This document shows, in pieces, positions 1 to 6,364 of a DNA stretch of 20,773 nucleotides. Position 1 is the first letter of the stretch, and every line of letters starts with the position of its first letter. The position numbers were made by a program, and so were the translations under genes. This DNA comes from an uncultured Sutterella sp. (GTDB taxonomy: Bacteria; Pseudomonadota; Gammaproteobacteria; Burkholderiales; Burkholderiaceae_F): contig USBS01000017.1 in assembly GCA_900552915.1 (NCBI GenBank), positions 1 through 20,773 of the forward strand. Reading direction: 5' to 3'. Below the pieces are notes generated by a model. The model was not told the origin of the DNA and did not search any database. It saw nothing but the letters and a program-made list of their open reading frames with translations.

Positions 1-67
1 TTTAGTCTCTGAAAAATCTGCCTGCTATAGTTCCGAGGATTGTGAAACTTCTACTGCATTTTCCACA

Positions 68-84
68 TTCTTAAACATTTGGCC
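68..84 (+). repeat. Left terminal inverted repeat of the IS21-like element
   Basis: TTCTTAAACATTTGGCC matches the reverse complement of 2820-2836 at 16 of 17 positions. Similarity stops abruptly outside position 68. It overlaps the inner repeat CATTTGGCCACC at 76-87. Confidence 0.7.
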
Positions 85-133
85 ACCCTCCCTATGCAAA
101 ATTGGTTCTCCCATCAACCTAACAGGAGAACCC

Positions 134-1723
134 ATGAGGAAACTGCCTGCCGCAACACTACGAGCGTTGGCAAGCCTTGTCTTGCAGGGCTTGGCCTCCC
201 GCGCCATTGCCAGCCAACTCGGCCTTTCCAAGACCACCATCAATAACCTTGCCGCACGCATACAATCCGGCACTCAAGAGCAACGCCAGCAACTGGCACA
301 CATGCCAGACTCCGTGCTGTTGGAGTTCTTTTATCCGCCAATCGTTAAAGCAAAAGAAGAGCCGGACTGGATTGATATTCACAAGAAGCTTTACCGACGA
401 GGCGTCACGCTTACGCTTCTGTATAAGCAGTACAAGGCTCAGGCTGTTCGAGAAACGTACAACTATGCGTCATTCTGTCGGCGCTATGGGGAATGGCGCA
501 AAACCAACGGAGTCGATGCACCCGGAGGCAACATAGAGCGCATCCCCGGGGAGCGTATGGAGATTGACTTCGCCGGCGATAGTCTCAAGTGGATCGATCC
601 CGATTGCAATGTCCGTTACGCGAGAGTCTTTGTAGCCGTCTTGCCATACAGCAACCTTACTTACGCCGAAGCTTTCGACAACGAGAAACAACCGAGCTGG
701 ATCGCCGGTGTGGTTCACGCCCTCAACTTCATCGGCGGTACGCCGCAGGTTCTCGTCATGGATAACGCCAGAGCCCTGGTTAAAGCGTCGAATTGGTACG
801 AGGGAGAGGTGCAGCAAACGGTCCGATCGCTATGCAACTACTACGGCATGGAAGCATGGCCTTGTCAGCCGCGGAAGCCGAAGCAGAAAAACCGAGTTGA
901 GGCCGGCGTCGGTTTGGCGGAACGAAGAATCATCGCCGCCATGTCGCTTGATCAGACTCCGATCGCGAAAGATCTTGCAGATCTGAATCACCAGGTCTGG
1001 GAAAAGCTCAAAGAGCTTAACGATGAGCCGTTTTCGGCATCAAAGATTCTGGACAGTCGGCGGCAAATGTTTGAGAACGAGGAACGCCAACACCTTGGCG
1101 AGCTCCCGCCTCAAAATTTCTGTCCGCTCGACATTCGAATTCTGACGGTTGATCGAGGGCATTGCATACGCTTAGCCAATGACGGCCACCGCTACAGCAC
1201 ACCGGCCGAGTACATCGGCAAACGCGTCTCGGTTACTGTCACCGACGACAAGGTATTGATCTACGACCTCGAAACTTGGGAAGCAATCGGCGAGCATCCG
1301 CGCTACACAAACGCACGCGGCAATAAAACCCACATCCTGCCCAAGCATCTGACAGCCGCCGAAAAGAAGTACCGACGTCAGCCCCATGAGTGGGTTGCAG
1401 AGCTGGTTAAAGCCGGCCTCAGCGTTGAATTGGCCGACGCTTTGGTAAGCCATCTCCGCAACGGAAGAAGCAATTTTCCTTGCGGCCGTGCCTGTAATGC
1501 TCTCCTGCAACTCTTCAAGCATTACCCCATCGAAATTGTTAGACAAGCGCTAAGTCACAGGCTTGAGTGCGGTCGTGTTACCTATCGGGAAGCCCGTGAC
1601 TGCTGCGAACAAATTGCCTTTGCCAAAGAAAACAACATGGAGCTGGATTTCAACGGCAATCGCCAAGAAGAAGAGGATTACCAATCTCCGCTTCACGCCA
1701 ACATTCGCGGCAACTACCAGTAG
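134..1723 (+). CDS. istA: IS21-family transposase IstA
   Basis: This 529-residue protein is the DDE-type transposase that binds the element's ends and carries out cut/paste or cointegrate joining, together with IstB. Residues about 1-45 look like a helix-turn-helix (GLASRAIASQLGLSKTTINN). The catalytic core shows the expected acidic residues: the first Asp in MEIDFAGD (about residue 145), the second in VLVMDNAR (about 212), and a Glu in KNRVEAGVG (about 257), in the spacing usual for IS21 transposases. The ATG at 134 is preceded by AGGAG at a good distance. The same frame stays open upstream to the left edge of the window without another convincing start. The stop codon overlaps the ribosome binding site of istB, so the two are co-translated. 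Confidence 0.93.
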   Translation: MRKLPAATLRALASLVLQGLASRAIASQLGLSKTTINNLAARIQSGTQEQRQQLAHMPDSVLLEFFYPPIVKAKEEPDWIDIHKKLYRRGVTLTLLYKQYKAQAVRETYNYASFCRRYGEWRKTNGVDAPGGNIERIPGERMEIDFAGDSLKWIDPDCNVRYARVFVAVLPYSNLTYAEAFDNEKQPSWIAGVVHALNFIGGTPQVLVMDNARALVKASNWYEGEVQQTVRSLCNYYGMEAWPCQPRKPKQKNRVEAGVGLAERRIIAAMSLDQTPIAKDLADLNHQVWEKLKELNDEPFSASKILDSRRQMFENEERQHLGELPPQNFCPLDIRILTVDRGHCIRLANDGHRYSTPAEYIGKRVSVTVTDDKVLIYDLETWEAIGEHPRYTNARGNKTHILPKHLTAAEKKYRRQPHEWVAELVKAGLSVELADALVSHLRNGRSNFPCGRACNALLQLFKHYPIEIVRQALSHRLECGRVTYREARDCCEQIAFAKENNMELDFNGNRQEEEDYQSPLHANIRGNYQ

Positions 1724-1733
1724 GAGAACGACT

Positions 1734-2522
1734 ATGACGAAATCTGTCTACGACCTCAGGGACGTCTGCGCCGAGCTCTATGCCGGCGGCATTTACGTCA
1801 AGGCACTGGAGCTCGTTAATGACCCGGGCTACACAAATCTTGATCCGGTTGAATTTATGTACGAATGCTTGTTGAGTGAGGCAGCACGACGCCAGACCCG
1901 CAAGTTGGCAACGCAGATCAAGAAAACCTGCAGCTTCTACCCCGATGCCTGTATTGAACGAGTCCTATACCTTCCGGAGCGTGGTCTGAGCCAGGCATTT
2001 GTGGAACGGCTCGCTAGCTGCGATTGGATCCGCAACGGGGAGCACTGCATTATCACCGGTGCTACCGGCTGCGGCAAAACATGGCTGGCCAGTGCGCTTA
2101 TGAATGCGGCGTGTCGAGCGGGACTGCGGGCAAAGTACTACCGCCTTAGAGATCTGTTGATTGAGTACGGAGAATGCAGCTCCAACTCTCAAGCACGATC
2201 GAGCCTGATCAAGGTACTAAAGAAGTATGACCTGCTGATGCTCGACGAGTTTGGGATGGGCTCCCTAACCGCAGGACAGCGCACTGACCTGTTGGAGATC
2301 ATAAATGAACGGACTCGCGATGGCGGTAAGAGCTTGCTGATCACGAGTGTCTTTCCAGTCAAAGTTTGGAAGAACTGCATTGGTGATGCAACGATCGCAG
2401 ACTCGGTACTCGATCGGTTGGTTCCCCGTGCCAGGCGTATTGATTTAGAAGGCCCGTCAATGAGAAGTCGAAAAGAATGCGGTGCTCTGGACGATCCTTA
2501 TGGACGACGGGTGGGTCCTTGA
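1734..2522 (+). CDS. istB: IS21-family helper ATPase IstB
   Basis: This 262-residue AAA+ ATPase of the DnaA/DnaC-like IstB family assembles on target DNA and recruits and activates IstA. A Walker A motif, GATGCGKT, is at about residues 106-113, a Walker B motif, LLMLDEFG, is near residue 165, and a sensor-like stretch, LLITSVFP, follows. The length agrees with the family (about 250-265). The frame is open further upstream inside istA, but the ATG at 1734 is chosen because AGGAG (overlapping the istA stop) lies just before it and the protein begins like other IstB proteins. The C-terminus carries about 20 residues after the conserved RIDLEGPSMR end, slightly longer than usual. Confidence 0.93.
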   Translation: MTKSVYDLRDVCAELYAGGIYVKALELVNDPGYTNLDPVEFMYECLLSEAARRQTRKLATQIKKTCSFYPDACIERVLYLPERGLSQAFVERLASCDWIRNGEHCIITGATGCGKTWLASALMNAACRAGLRAKYYRLRDLLIEYGECSSNSQARSSLIKVLKKYDLLMLDEFGMGSLTAGQRTDLLEIINERTRDGGKSLLITSVFPVKVWKNCIGDATIADSVLDRLVPRARRIDLEGPSMRSRKECGALDDPYGRRVGP

Positions 2523-2664
2523 GCCTAAAGACGACTTTGGTAGTTGGGTCGAATTCAAGATCTGAGCTTTGGATAGGAAGCGCCGGGGCGCGCTCCGCAT
2601 ACGCTCCGCGCTCCCCTGAGTCTCTGTCAGCGCGCTTGATCTCGGCCTGACAACCAGTGCGGAG

Positions 2665-2736
2665 GCCAAGACCACAGCTTGCCCTGCCTTCAGCCCGTTT
2701 TTGAAATCGAGCGGCAGGTCAATCGGTGGTCTTGGC
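2665..2736. repeat. 11-bp perfect inverted repeat inside the IS right end
   Basis: GCCAAGACCAC at 2665-2675 and GTGGTCTTGGC at 2726-2736 are exact reverse complements separated by 50 bases. They could form a cruciform or an RNA stem just after istB. There is no U-tract, so it is not a standard terminator. Confidence 0.6.
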
Positions 2737-2792
2737 TACACAAAAAAGACGATCTACACATACCGCCACACAGAAGTCACGGCATCGAAATT

Positions 2793-2804
2793 GGTGGCCA
2801 CATG
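2793..2804 (-). repeat. Inner right-end repeat of the IS
   Basis: GGTGGCCACATG is the reverse complement of 76-87 (CATTTGGCCACC) with 11 of 12 bases matching. Sub-terminal repeats near both ends are known in the IS21 family, where they bind the transposase. On the right this repeat lies inside the outer repeat by 15 bases; on the left the two overlap. The ends are therefore not symmetrical. Confidence 0.5.
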
Positions 2805-2819
2805 CCTGAGAAAATCCCC

Positions 2820-2836
2820 GGCAAAATGTTTAAGAA
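2820..2836 (-). repeat. Right terminal inverted repeat of the IS21-like element
   Basis: GGCAAAATGTTTAAGAA is the inverted partner of 68-84 with a single mismatch, 297 bases downstream of the istB stop codon. Confidence 0.7.
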
Positions 2837-3048
2837 ACACAGGCCACATAAATAAGATTTTTCAGCATAGCCGGGAACTCTTGGAGATTGCGCAAAAATT
2901 CAAGTTCGAGCATGTCCGACTGAACATCCATTTCGATGCAAAACATCCTATGAACAGAGGCATGGGGCAAACTTAGGTGAATCGTTTCGATACAATTTGG
3001 GCGATTATTTCGATCTGTTTTTCACGAACGCGGTTAAGGTTTTTACGC

Positions 3049-3348
3049 ATGGCCAGTACGTACGGAGCGCAGTACATCGCGCGCGCAAAGAAGGAAGTCG
3101 AGAATTTTGAACTGGCCTGTCGGGTGCTCGGTTTCGATCCCGACAAGGAAGCCGACTACGACAATATCGTCAAAGCTCTCAAGGGCATCGGCGAGTTCGG
3201 AACGATTCGTCTGGCGCGTCGCTTTCCGTTTGTGACCAACGAGGAACACTTCCTGATGGTGGCTGACGTGGGGCTGCATTTTTATTGGATGACACTTGAT
3301 TTTTGGCAGGAAAAGCGACAAAAGGAAGGGGCAGCCGAAATTTTCTGA
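3049..3348 (+). CDS. Small protein of unknown function (99 aa)
   Basis: I do not recognise this protein. The ATG at 3049 is preferred over the upstream GTG at 2977 because a TAAGG-type ribosome binding site lies nine bases before it and the 24 extra residues are not protein-like. The product is soluble-looking and charged. An N-terminal helical, Lys/Glu-rich part (ARAKKEVENFELACRVLGF) is followed by an Asp/Lys-rich stretch, then an aromatic, hydrophobic C-terminal half (VADVGLHFYWMTLDFW). There is no signal peptide and no clear membrane segment. It is directly followed by an intrinsic terminator, so it is transcribed alone. It lies between an insertion sequence and another orphan gene, a setting that suggests accessory DNA. 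Being a real gene is likely; the function is open. Confidence 0.6.
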   Translation: MASTYGAQYIARAKKEVENFELACRVLGFDPDKEADYDNIVKALKGIGEFGTIRLARRFPFVTNEEHFLMVADVGLHFYWMTLDFWQEKRQKEGAAEIF

Positions 3349-3384
3349 GGTATAGGGAGATTTTCGAAATCAGACATTTTCTAG

Positions 3385-3421
3385 GCGCAGTTCTTCTTTC
3401 GGACTGCGCTGATTTTTTTTT
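3385..3421 (+). terminator. Intrinsic terminator after the 99-aa gene
   Basis: GCGCAGT (3385-3391) pairs with ACTGCGC (3403-3409) around an 11-base loop and is followed by TGA and a run of nine T. This is a standard rho-independent terminator for the gene ending at 3348. Confidence 0.85.
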
Positions 3422-3450
3422 AGCGGCTTCCTGCTTTGTCCGCCGAATAA

Positions 3451-3500
3451 GAGGAGGCTTCCGACTCCTCCCTGAACACCTGTTAGGGAGGGTGGGTGCG
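3451..3500 (+). promoter_or_regulatory. Candidate leader RNA with two mutually exclusive hairpins
   Basis: Hairpin 1 pairs GAGGAG (3451-3456) with CTCCTC (3465-3470). Hairpin 2 pairs CCTCCCT (3467-3473) with AGGGAGG (3485-3491), extended by AAC/GTT past a bulged G. Bases 3467-3470 are shared, so only one can form. The 3' arm of hairpin 2 is a Shine-Dalgarno-like sequence nine bases before the ATG at 3501. That is the layout of an on/off translational switch. What would be sensed, and where the transcript starts, cannot be told from the sequence. Confidence 0.35.
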
Positions 3501-3604
3501 ATGCTCGAGAATGCTAAAATCGAGGCTGTGAAGATTATTCCGTTCGGCCGCAACGGTACCCGTGCTCAGAATGCGGCGCTTACAGGAAAAACTCAGGGAG
3601 ATTT
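3501..3604 (+). other. Candidate short coding segment upstream of, and out of frame with, the 108-aa gene
   Basis: From the ATG at 3501 about 30 codons read like real protein (start MLENAKIEAVKIIPFGRNG) and an AGGGAGG sequence precedes it at nine bases. The frame itself runs on to 3845, but beyond about 3590 it becomes an Arg/Ser/Pro-rich shadow of the next gene. A -1 step at the run of five A's (3586-3590 area, codons GGA AAA ACT) would join it to the downstream frame, giving a protein of roughly 140 residues. Alternatives are a short leader peptide coupled to the gene at 3605, or an ancient frameshift mutation. Confidence that it is translated is low. Confidence 0.3.
3512..3520 (+). promoter_or_regulatory. 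Possible extended -10 element
   Basis: TGCTAAAAT fits an extended -10 (TGN followed by a near-consensus hexamer), 85 bases before the ATG at 3605. No good -35 was found at 16-18 bases. If used, it would transcribe the 108-aa gene without the segment at 3501. Confidence 0.25.
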
Positions 3605-3931
3605 ATGCTGGTCGAAGGCCGCAAATATCCTTTCCCGAAAGGAAGCATTTATTTCGATACCTCGAATAAATCCGCAACGAGACAGCACAAGATCTGGACG
3701 GCCGAAATCGGGCTTGCCGGATGCCGCATGCGGCGCCGTTCGCCGGATCCGAAGGTGCTCGAGAGGTGGCTCGTTTTTGTGCGCTGTCAGTTCAAGCATC
3801 AGATCGGTACCAGCACCAAGTTCAAGACAAAGCAAGAATTCGTAGATGCCGTCAACGCGTTTTTCAAGGATCTCAAGCAGGACCGGATCAACGGGGACAA
3901 GCGTTTTCGCAGTTGGCGCATGTTCAAGTGA
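3605..3931 (+). CDS. Small basic protein of unknown function, possibly AP2-like (108 aa)
   Basis: I do not recognise a named family with confidence. The protein is strongly basic. Its central part (IYFDTSN...KIWTAEIGLAG..RMRRRS.DPKVLERWL, about residues 15-52) has the look of a three-stranded sheet with a W-x-AEI strand followed by a helix, which recalls AP2-type DNA-binding domains found in phage and mobile-element proteins. The C-terminal half (FKTKQEFVDAVNAFFKDLKQ) is predicted helical and amphipathic. The ATG at 3605 follows AGGGAG. The stop codon lies just before a strong hairpin shared with the convergent yicC gene. A nucleic-acid-binding role is inferred only from charge and weak resemblance. 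A longer form beginning at 3501 is possible through a -1 shift. Confidence 0.65.
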   Translation: MLVEGRKYPFPKGSIYFDTSNKSATRQHKIWTAEIGLAGCRMRRRSPDPKVLERWLVFVRCQFKHQIGTSTKFKTKQEFVDAVNAFFKDLKQDRINGDKRFRSWRMFK

Positions 3932-3937
3932 AGAAAA

Positions 3938-3964
3938 ACAAGGCGACCTTGACGGTCGCCTTGT
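3938..3964. terminator. Bidirectional terminator between the 108-aa gene and yicC
   Basis: ACAAGGCGACC (3938-3948) pairs perfectly with GGTCGCCTTGT (3954-3964) around a 5-base loop. On the minus strand the stem is followed by a T-run (complement of GAAAAA at 3933-3938), so it serves yicC best. On the plus strand the T-tract is short (TTGTTTG). Confidence 0.8.
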
Positions 3965-3986
3965 TTGTGGCGAATCGGGTTTTTTC

Positions 3987-4886
3987 CTATTCGATATTCT
4001 GCAGTTGTTCGCGCATCTGATCGATGGATAGCTTCAAAGCAACTGCCGCGTCGGTCATCTCGATTGCGGCGGATTTGCTGCCGAGCGTATTGGCTTCGCG
4101 ATTCATTTCCTGCGTGACGAAGTCCAGACGGCGGCCGGCAGCGCCGCCGCTCTTCAAAATTCGACGCACTTCCGCTAGATGTGTGCGCAGGCGATTGATT
4201 TCCTCGGCCACATCCATTTTGAGTGCATAGAAGGTCACTTCCTGACGGATGCGCTCGCTCACTTCTTCGCGCGTGATGTTCGCAGACTCGGCAAGTGTTG
4301 TTCCCAACGCTTCCTGTAGGCGTTGTTCGAGCTTTTCCTTGAGATTGCGATGAATTTCGGGGATGTGCTCGGCAACGGAATTCACCACGGATTCGATCGT
4401 GTCGCAGTTTTTGGACAAAATCGCGGCAAGTGCCGCGCCTTCTCGCTCGCGTGAGGCCGTAAAGGCCTGTAAGGCGTTACGCATGACATCGGCAACAGCC
4501 GCGTTGAGTTCATCCTGATCGACTTCGGGTGACGTCAAAATGCCGGGCATCTCCAGAATATTGGCAACCGTCAGGGGTTTGGCTTCCGGGACGACTTTGC
4601 GGATTTCCTCCTGCAGAGCAAGAAGCCCCGAGAGCGCGGCCTGATTGATGCTTGTTTGAGATGATTCGGTTTGCTTAAGGCTGGCGCGGCATTCGATCTT
4701 TCCTCGCTTGACTTCCGCGGCGATCATTTCGCGAAGCAGGGGTTCGCACGAGCGCAAGTCGTCGCACGGACGAAGGGTAAGGTCCAAAAAGCGGGAATTA
4801 ACGCTGCGCAGCTCAACGGTCATGAAGCCGAGCGGAGTTTGGCCTTGCGCGGAAGCAAAGCCGGTCATGGATCGGATGCCGGACAT
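3987..4886 (-). CDS. yicC: YicC family endoribonuclease-like protein
   Basis: This 299-residue protein belongs to the YicC/YloC family, soluble proteins tied to stationary phase and, in E. coli, reported to act as an endoribonuclease on small RNAs. The family N-terminus (IRSMTGFASAQG), the ELRSVNSRFLDL motif near residue 27 and the RGKIECRASL segment are visible. The C-terminal DUF1732 part includes the EINRLRTHL...GRRLDFVTQEMNREANTLGSKS block. The start at 4886 is chosen because homologues begin just before IRSMTGF. An ATG at 4937 would add 17 unmatched residues and has no ribosome binding site. The gene is divergent from rph, a pairing seen in other proteobacteria, and ends at a strong hairpin. 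Confidence 0.92.
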   Translation of the reverse strand: MSGIRSMTGFASAQGQTPLGFMTVELRSVNSRFLDLTLRPCDDLRSCEPLLREMIAAEVKRGKIECRASLKQTESSQTSINQAALSGLLALQEEIRKVVPEAKPLTVANILEMPGILTSPEVDQDELNAAVADVMRNALQAFTASREREGAALAAILSKNCDTIESVVNSVAEHIPEIHRNLKEKLEQRLQEALGTTLAESANITREEVSERIRQEVTFYALKMDVAEEINRLRTHLAEVRRILKSGGAAGRRLDFVTQEMNREANTLGSKSAAIEMTDAAVALKLSIDQMREQLQNIE

Positions 4887-4946
4887 AACAAAAATAGACA
4901 AATTCGGTTGAAAAAACGCCCGTTTGAACACGGGCATGCGGGACTA

Positions 4947-4969
4947 ATTGTAGTGGCAGTCCTTACAAT
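4947..4969. repeat. Inverted repeat between yicC and rph
   Basis: ATTGTA (4947-4952) and TACAAT (4964-4969) form an inverted repeat with an 11-base spacer, midway in the divergent interval. Each half also resembles a -10 hexamer for one of the two genes (TACAAT on each strand). No good -35 elements were found, so it may be overlapping promoters, an operator, or chance. Confidence 0.3.
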
Positions 4970-5026
4970 GCGTGAGGTAGAGCGGTGCTGCAGGAGCACT
5001 GCTGATTTTTTGTTTTGGAGAGAAAA

Positions 5027-5749
5027 ATGACACAGCGGCACGATGGGCGCGCTAACGATGAAATGCGGCCTTTGAGTTTTGTGCGCGGCTTTACCTGTCA
5101 CGCCGAAGGCAGCGTCTTGGTATCTGTCGGGCGCACGAAAGTGCTCTGCACGGCAAGTGTTTCTCCATCCGTGCCGAAATTTCTCAACGATAAAAACGAA
5201 GGGTGGGTGACGGCTGAATACGGTCTGCTGCCGCGATCGACCGGGACACGCACCGATCGCGAAGCGGCCAAGGGTAAGCAAAGCGGCCGTACGCAGGAAA
5301 TTCAGCGTCTGATCGGTCGGAGTCTCAGAGGCATTGTGGATCGCCAAAAACTTGGCCGCAATACCATTACGCTTGACTGCGACGTGCTGCAGGCCGACGG
5401 GGGCACGCGTTGTGCATCCATCACGGGCGCTTATGTGGCGCTTGTCGATGCTGTTCGCTACATGCTTAAGAACGGAATGATTGCGGAAAATCCGATAAAA
5501 GAGGCGGTCTGCGCGATCAGCGTGGGCATGACCGACGCGGGGCCGGTGCTCGACCTCGACTACGTCGAGGACAGCACGAGCGACACCGACATGAACGTCG
5601 TGATGACTTCGAGCGGACGCTTCATCGAACTACAGGGCACGGCCGAGGGCGAACCCTTTGGTCGGGAGGATCTGGCTGCGATGCTTACGCTTGCCGAGAA
5701 GGGCTGCCGAGAAATTCTGGCTACGCAGCAGCGCTCTTTGGAAGCGTAA
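5027..5749 (+). CDS. rph: Ribonuclease PH
   Basis: RNase PH is a phosphate-dependent 3'-5' exoribonuclease (nucleotidyltransferase) that trims tRNA and other RNA 3' ends and forms a hexameric ring. The 240-residue length fits the family. Landmarks are MRPLSFVRGF near the N-terminus, GRTKVLCTASV, the long arginine-rich loop GWVTAEYGLLPRSTGTRTDRE, RSLRGIVD, the phosphate-site segment DCDVLQADGGTR and the C-terminal SGRFIELQGTAEGEPF. The ATG at 5027 is chosen because TTGGAGAG just upstream acts as ribosome binding site. It leads a rightward cluster with rdgB 15 bases downstream, then hemW and mltA. Confidence 0.95.
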   Translation: MTQRHDGRANDEMRPLSFVRGFTCHAEGSVLVSVGRTKVLCTASVSPSVPKFLNDKNEGWVTAEYGLLPRSTGTRTDREAAKGKQSGRTQEIQRLIGRSLRGIVDRQKLGRNTITLDCDVLQADGGTRCASITGAYVALVDAVRYMLKNGMIAENPIKEAVCAISVGMTDAGPVLDLDYVEDSTSDTDMNVVMTSSGRFIELQGTAEGEPFGREDLAAMLTLAEKGCREILATQQRSLEA

Positions 5750-5764
5750 GAACGGAGGGGGAAA

Positions 5765-6364
5765 ATGAAGTTGGTTTTGGCTTCCGACAACAAAGGAAAG
5801 CTGCGCGAATTCGGGGCGCTTTTTGCCGACCATGGAATCGAAGTGGTTTCACAGGGTTCGCTCGGCGTGACGCCTTGCGAAGAGCCGTACGGCACATTCT
5901 TGGAAAATGCCCTTGCCAAAGCGCGCCATGCGGCCAAAACGACGGGTTTGCCCGCCATGGCCGATGACTCGGGCATTACGGCGCATGCGTTGGTGACAGA
6001 GCCCGGGGTGCACTCCGCTCGCTACAGCGGTGAAAAGAGCAACGACGCGGCAAACAACGCCAAGCTCGTCGAGCGGCTTTCTCACTTCGAAGATAAATCG
6101 GCGCACTACACCTGCGTATTGGTGGCCGTGCGCTCTGCAGACGATCCCGATCCGATTGTCTGCGAAGGCTGTTGGTACGGCGAAATCACCGATAAGCCCG
6201 CCGGTACGGGAGGATTCGGCTACGACCCGCATTTTTATCTGCCGCAGCACAAGTGCACGGCGGCCGAACTCTCCGCGGAAGAGAAAAATCGATTGAGTCA
6301 CCGCGGCAAGGCGATGCGGCTGCTTCTTGCCGAACTTCAGGAGCGTTGGGGTGTCGGCCGCTAG
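5765..6364 (+). CDS. rdgB: XTP/dITP pyrophosphatase (RdgB/HAM1)
   Basis: RdgB hydrolyses non-canonical purine triphosphates (dITP, XTP, ITP) to monophosphate and pyrophosphate, keeping them out of DNA and RNA. The 199-residue length is normal. Visible family motifs are the N-terminal LVLASDNKGKLREF, FLENALAKARHAA, the metal-binding MADDSGI, ARYSGE, GTGGFGYDPHF and LSHRGKAMR. A strong GGAGGGGG ribosome binding site precedes the ATG. The reading frame ends inside the first codons of hemW (overlap about 14 bases), so the two are translationally coupled. Confidence 0.95.
   Translation: MKLVLASDNKGKLREFGALFADHGIEVVSQGSLGVTPCEEPYGTFLENALAKARHAAKTTGLPAMADDSGITAHALVTEPGVHSARYSGEKSNDAANNAKLVERLSHFEDKSAHYTCVLVAVRSADDPDPIVCEGCWYGEITDKPAGTGGFGYDPHFYLPQHKCTAAELSAEEKNRLSHRGKAMRLLLAELQERWGVGR

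Larger units (their letters stand above)
68..2836 (+). mobile_element. IS21-family insertion sequence (istA-istB)
   Basis: The element holds the two-gene arrangement typical of the IS21 family: a DDE transposase gene (istA) directly followed by its AAA+ ATPase helper gene (istB), both rightward. It is bounded by a 17-bp inverted repeat with one mismatch: TTCTTAAACATTTGGCC at 68-84 against GGCAAAATGTTTAAGAA at 2820-2836. A second inverted pair lies just inside (76-87 and 2793-2804), which agrees with the multiple terminal transposase-binding repeats known in this family. The exact outer ends are uncertain: IS21 elements usually end in TG/CA, and the repeat as seen does not. Candidate TG/CA ends a dozen bases further out (near 55 and 2848) are possible. 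No convincing target duplication was found. Both genes are intact, so the copy may be active. Confidence 0.8.
2523..3048. other. Gene-free stretch: IS right end and flank
   Basis: This stretch has no convincing gene. It holds the unusually long non-coding right end of the insertion element (to about 2836), including a perfect 11-bp inverted repeat (2665-2675 with 2726-2736), GC-rich repetitive sequence around 2580-2625 (CGCTCCGC twice), and the inner and outer terminal repeats. From about 2849 to 3048 the base composition becomes more AT-rich. A short frame ending at 2976 could be a gene remnant but cannot be identified. A TACAAT sequence near 2991-2996 might be a -10 element for the small gene at 3049; no good -35 was seen. 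Confidence 0.6.

Noticed and set aside
25..273. A minus-strand frame of 82 codons across the IS left end
   Set aside because: It covers the start of istA and the terminal repeat; no ribosome binding site and no family resemblance.
63..2848. CCACA at 63-67 and 2844-2848 as target duplication of the IS
   Set aside because: The left copy abuts the inverted repeat while the right copy is seven bases away from it, so the geometry does not fit.
2701..2976. A 91-codon frame on the plus strand spanning the IS right end
   Set aside because: It crosses the terminal inverted repeat, so it cannot be a native gene as a whole; only its last part may be a remnant.
3421..3604. Known structural RNAs (RNase P RNA, SRP RNA, tmRNA, tRNA)
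   Set aside because: The stretch is hairpin-rich, but none of the conserved cores of these RNAs that I know could be matched.
3303..3845. The whole 180-codon frame as one gene
   Set aside because: It runs through the intrinsic terminator at 3385-3421, and its last part is an Arg/Ser/Pro-rich shadow of the 108-aa gene. Only the segment from 3501 to about 3590 looks coding.
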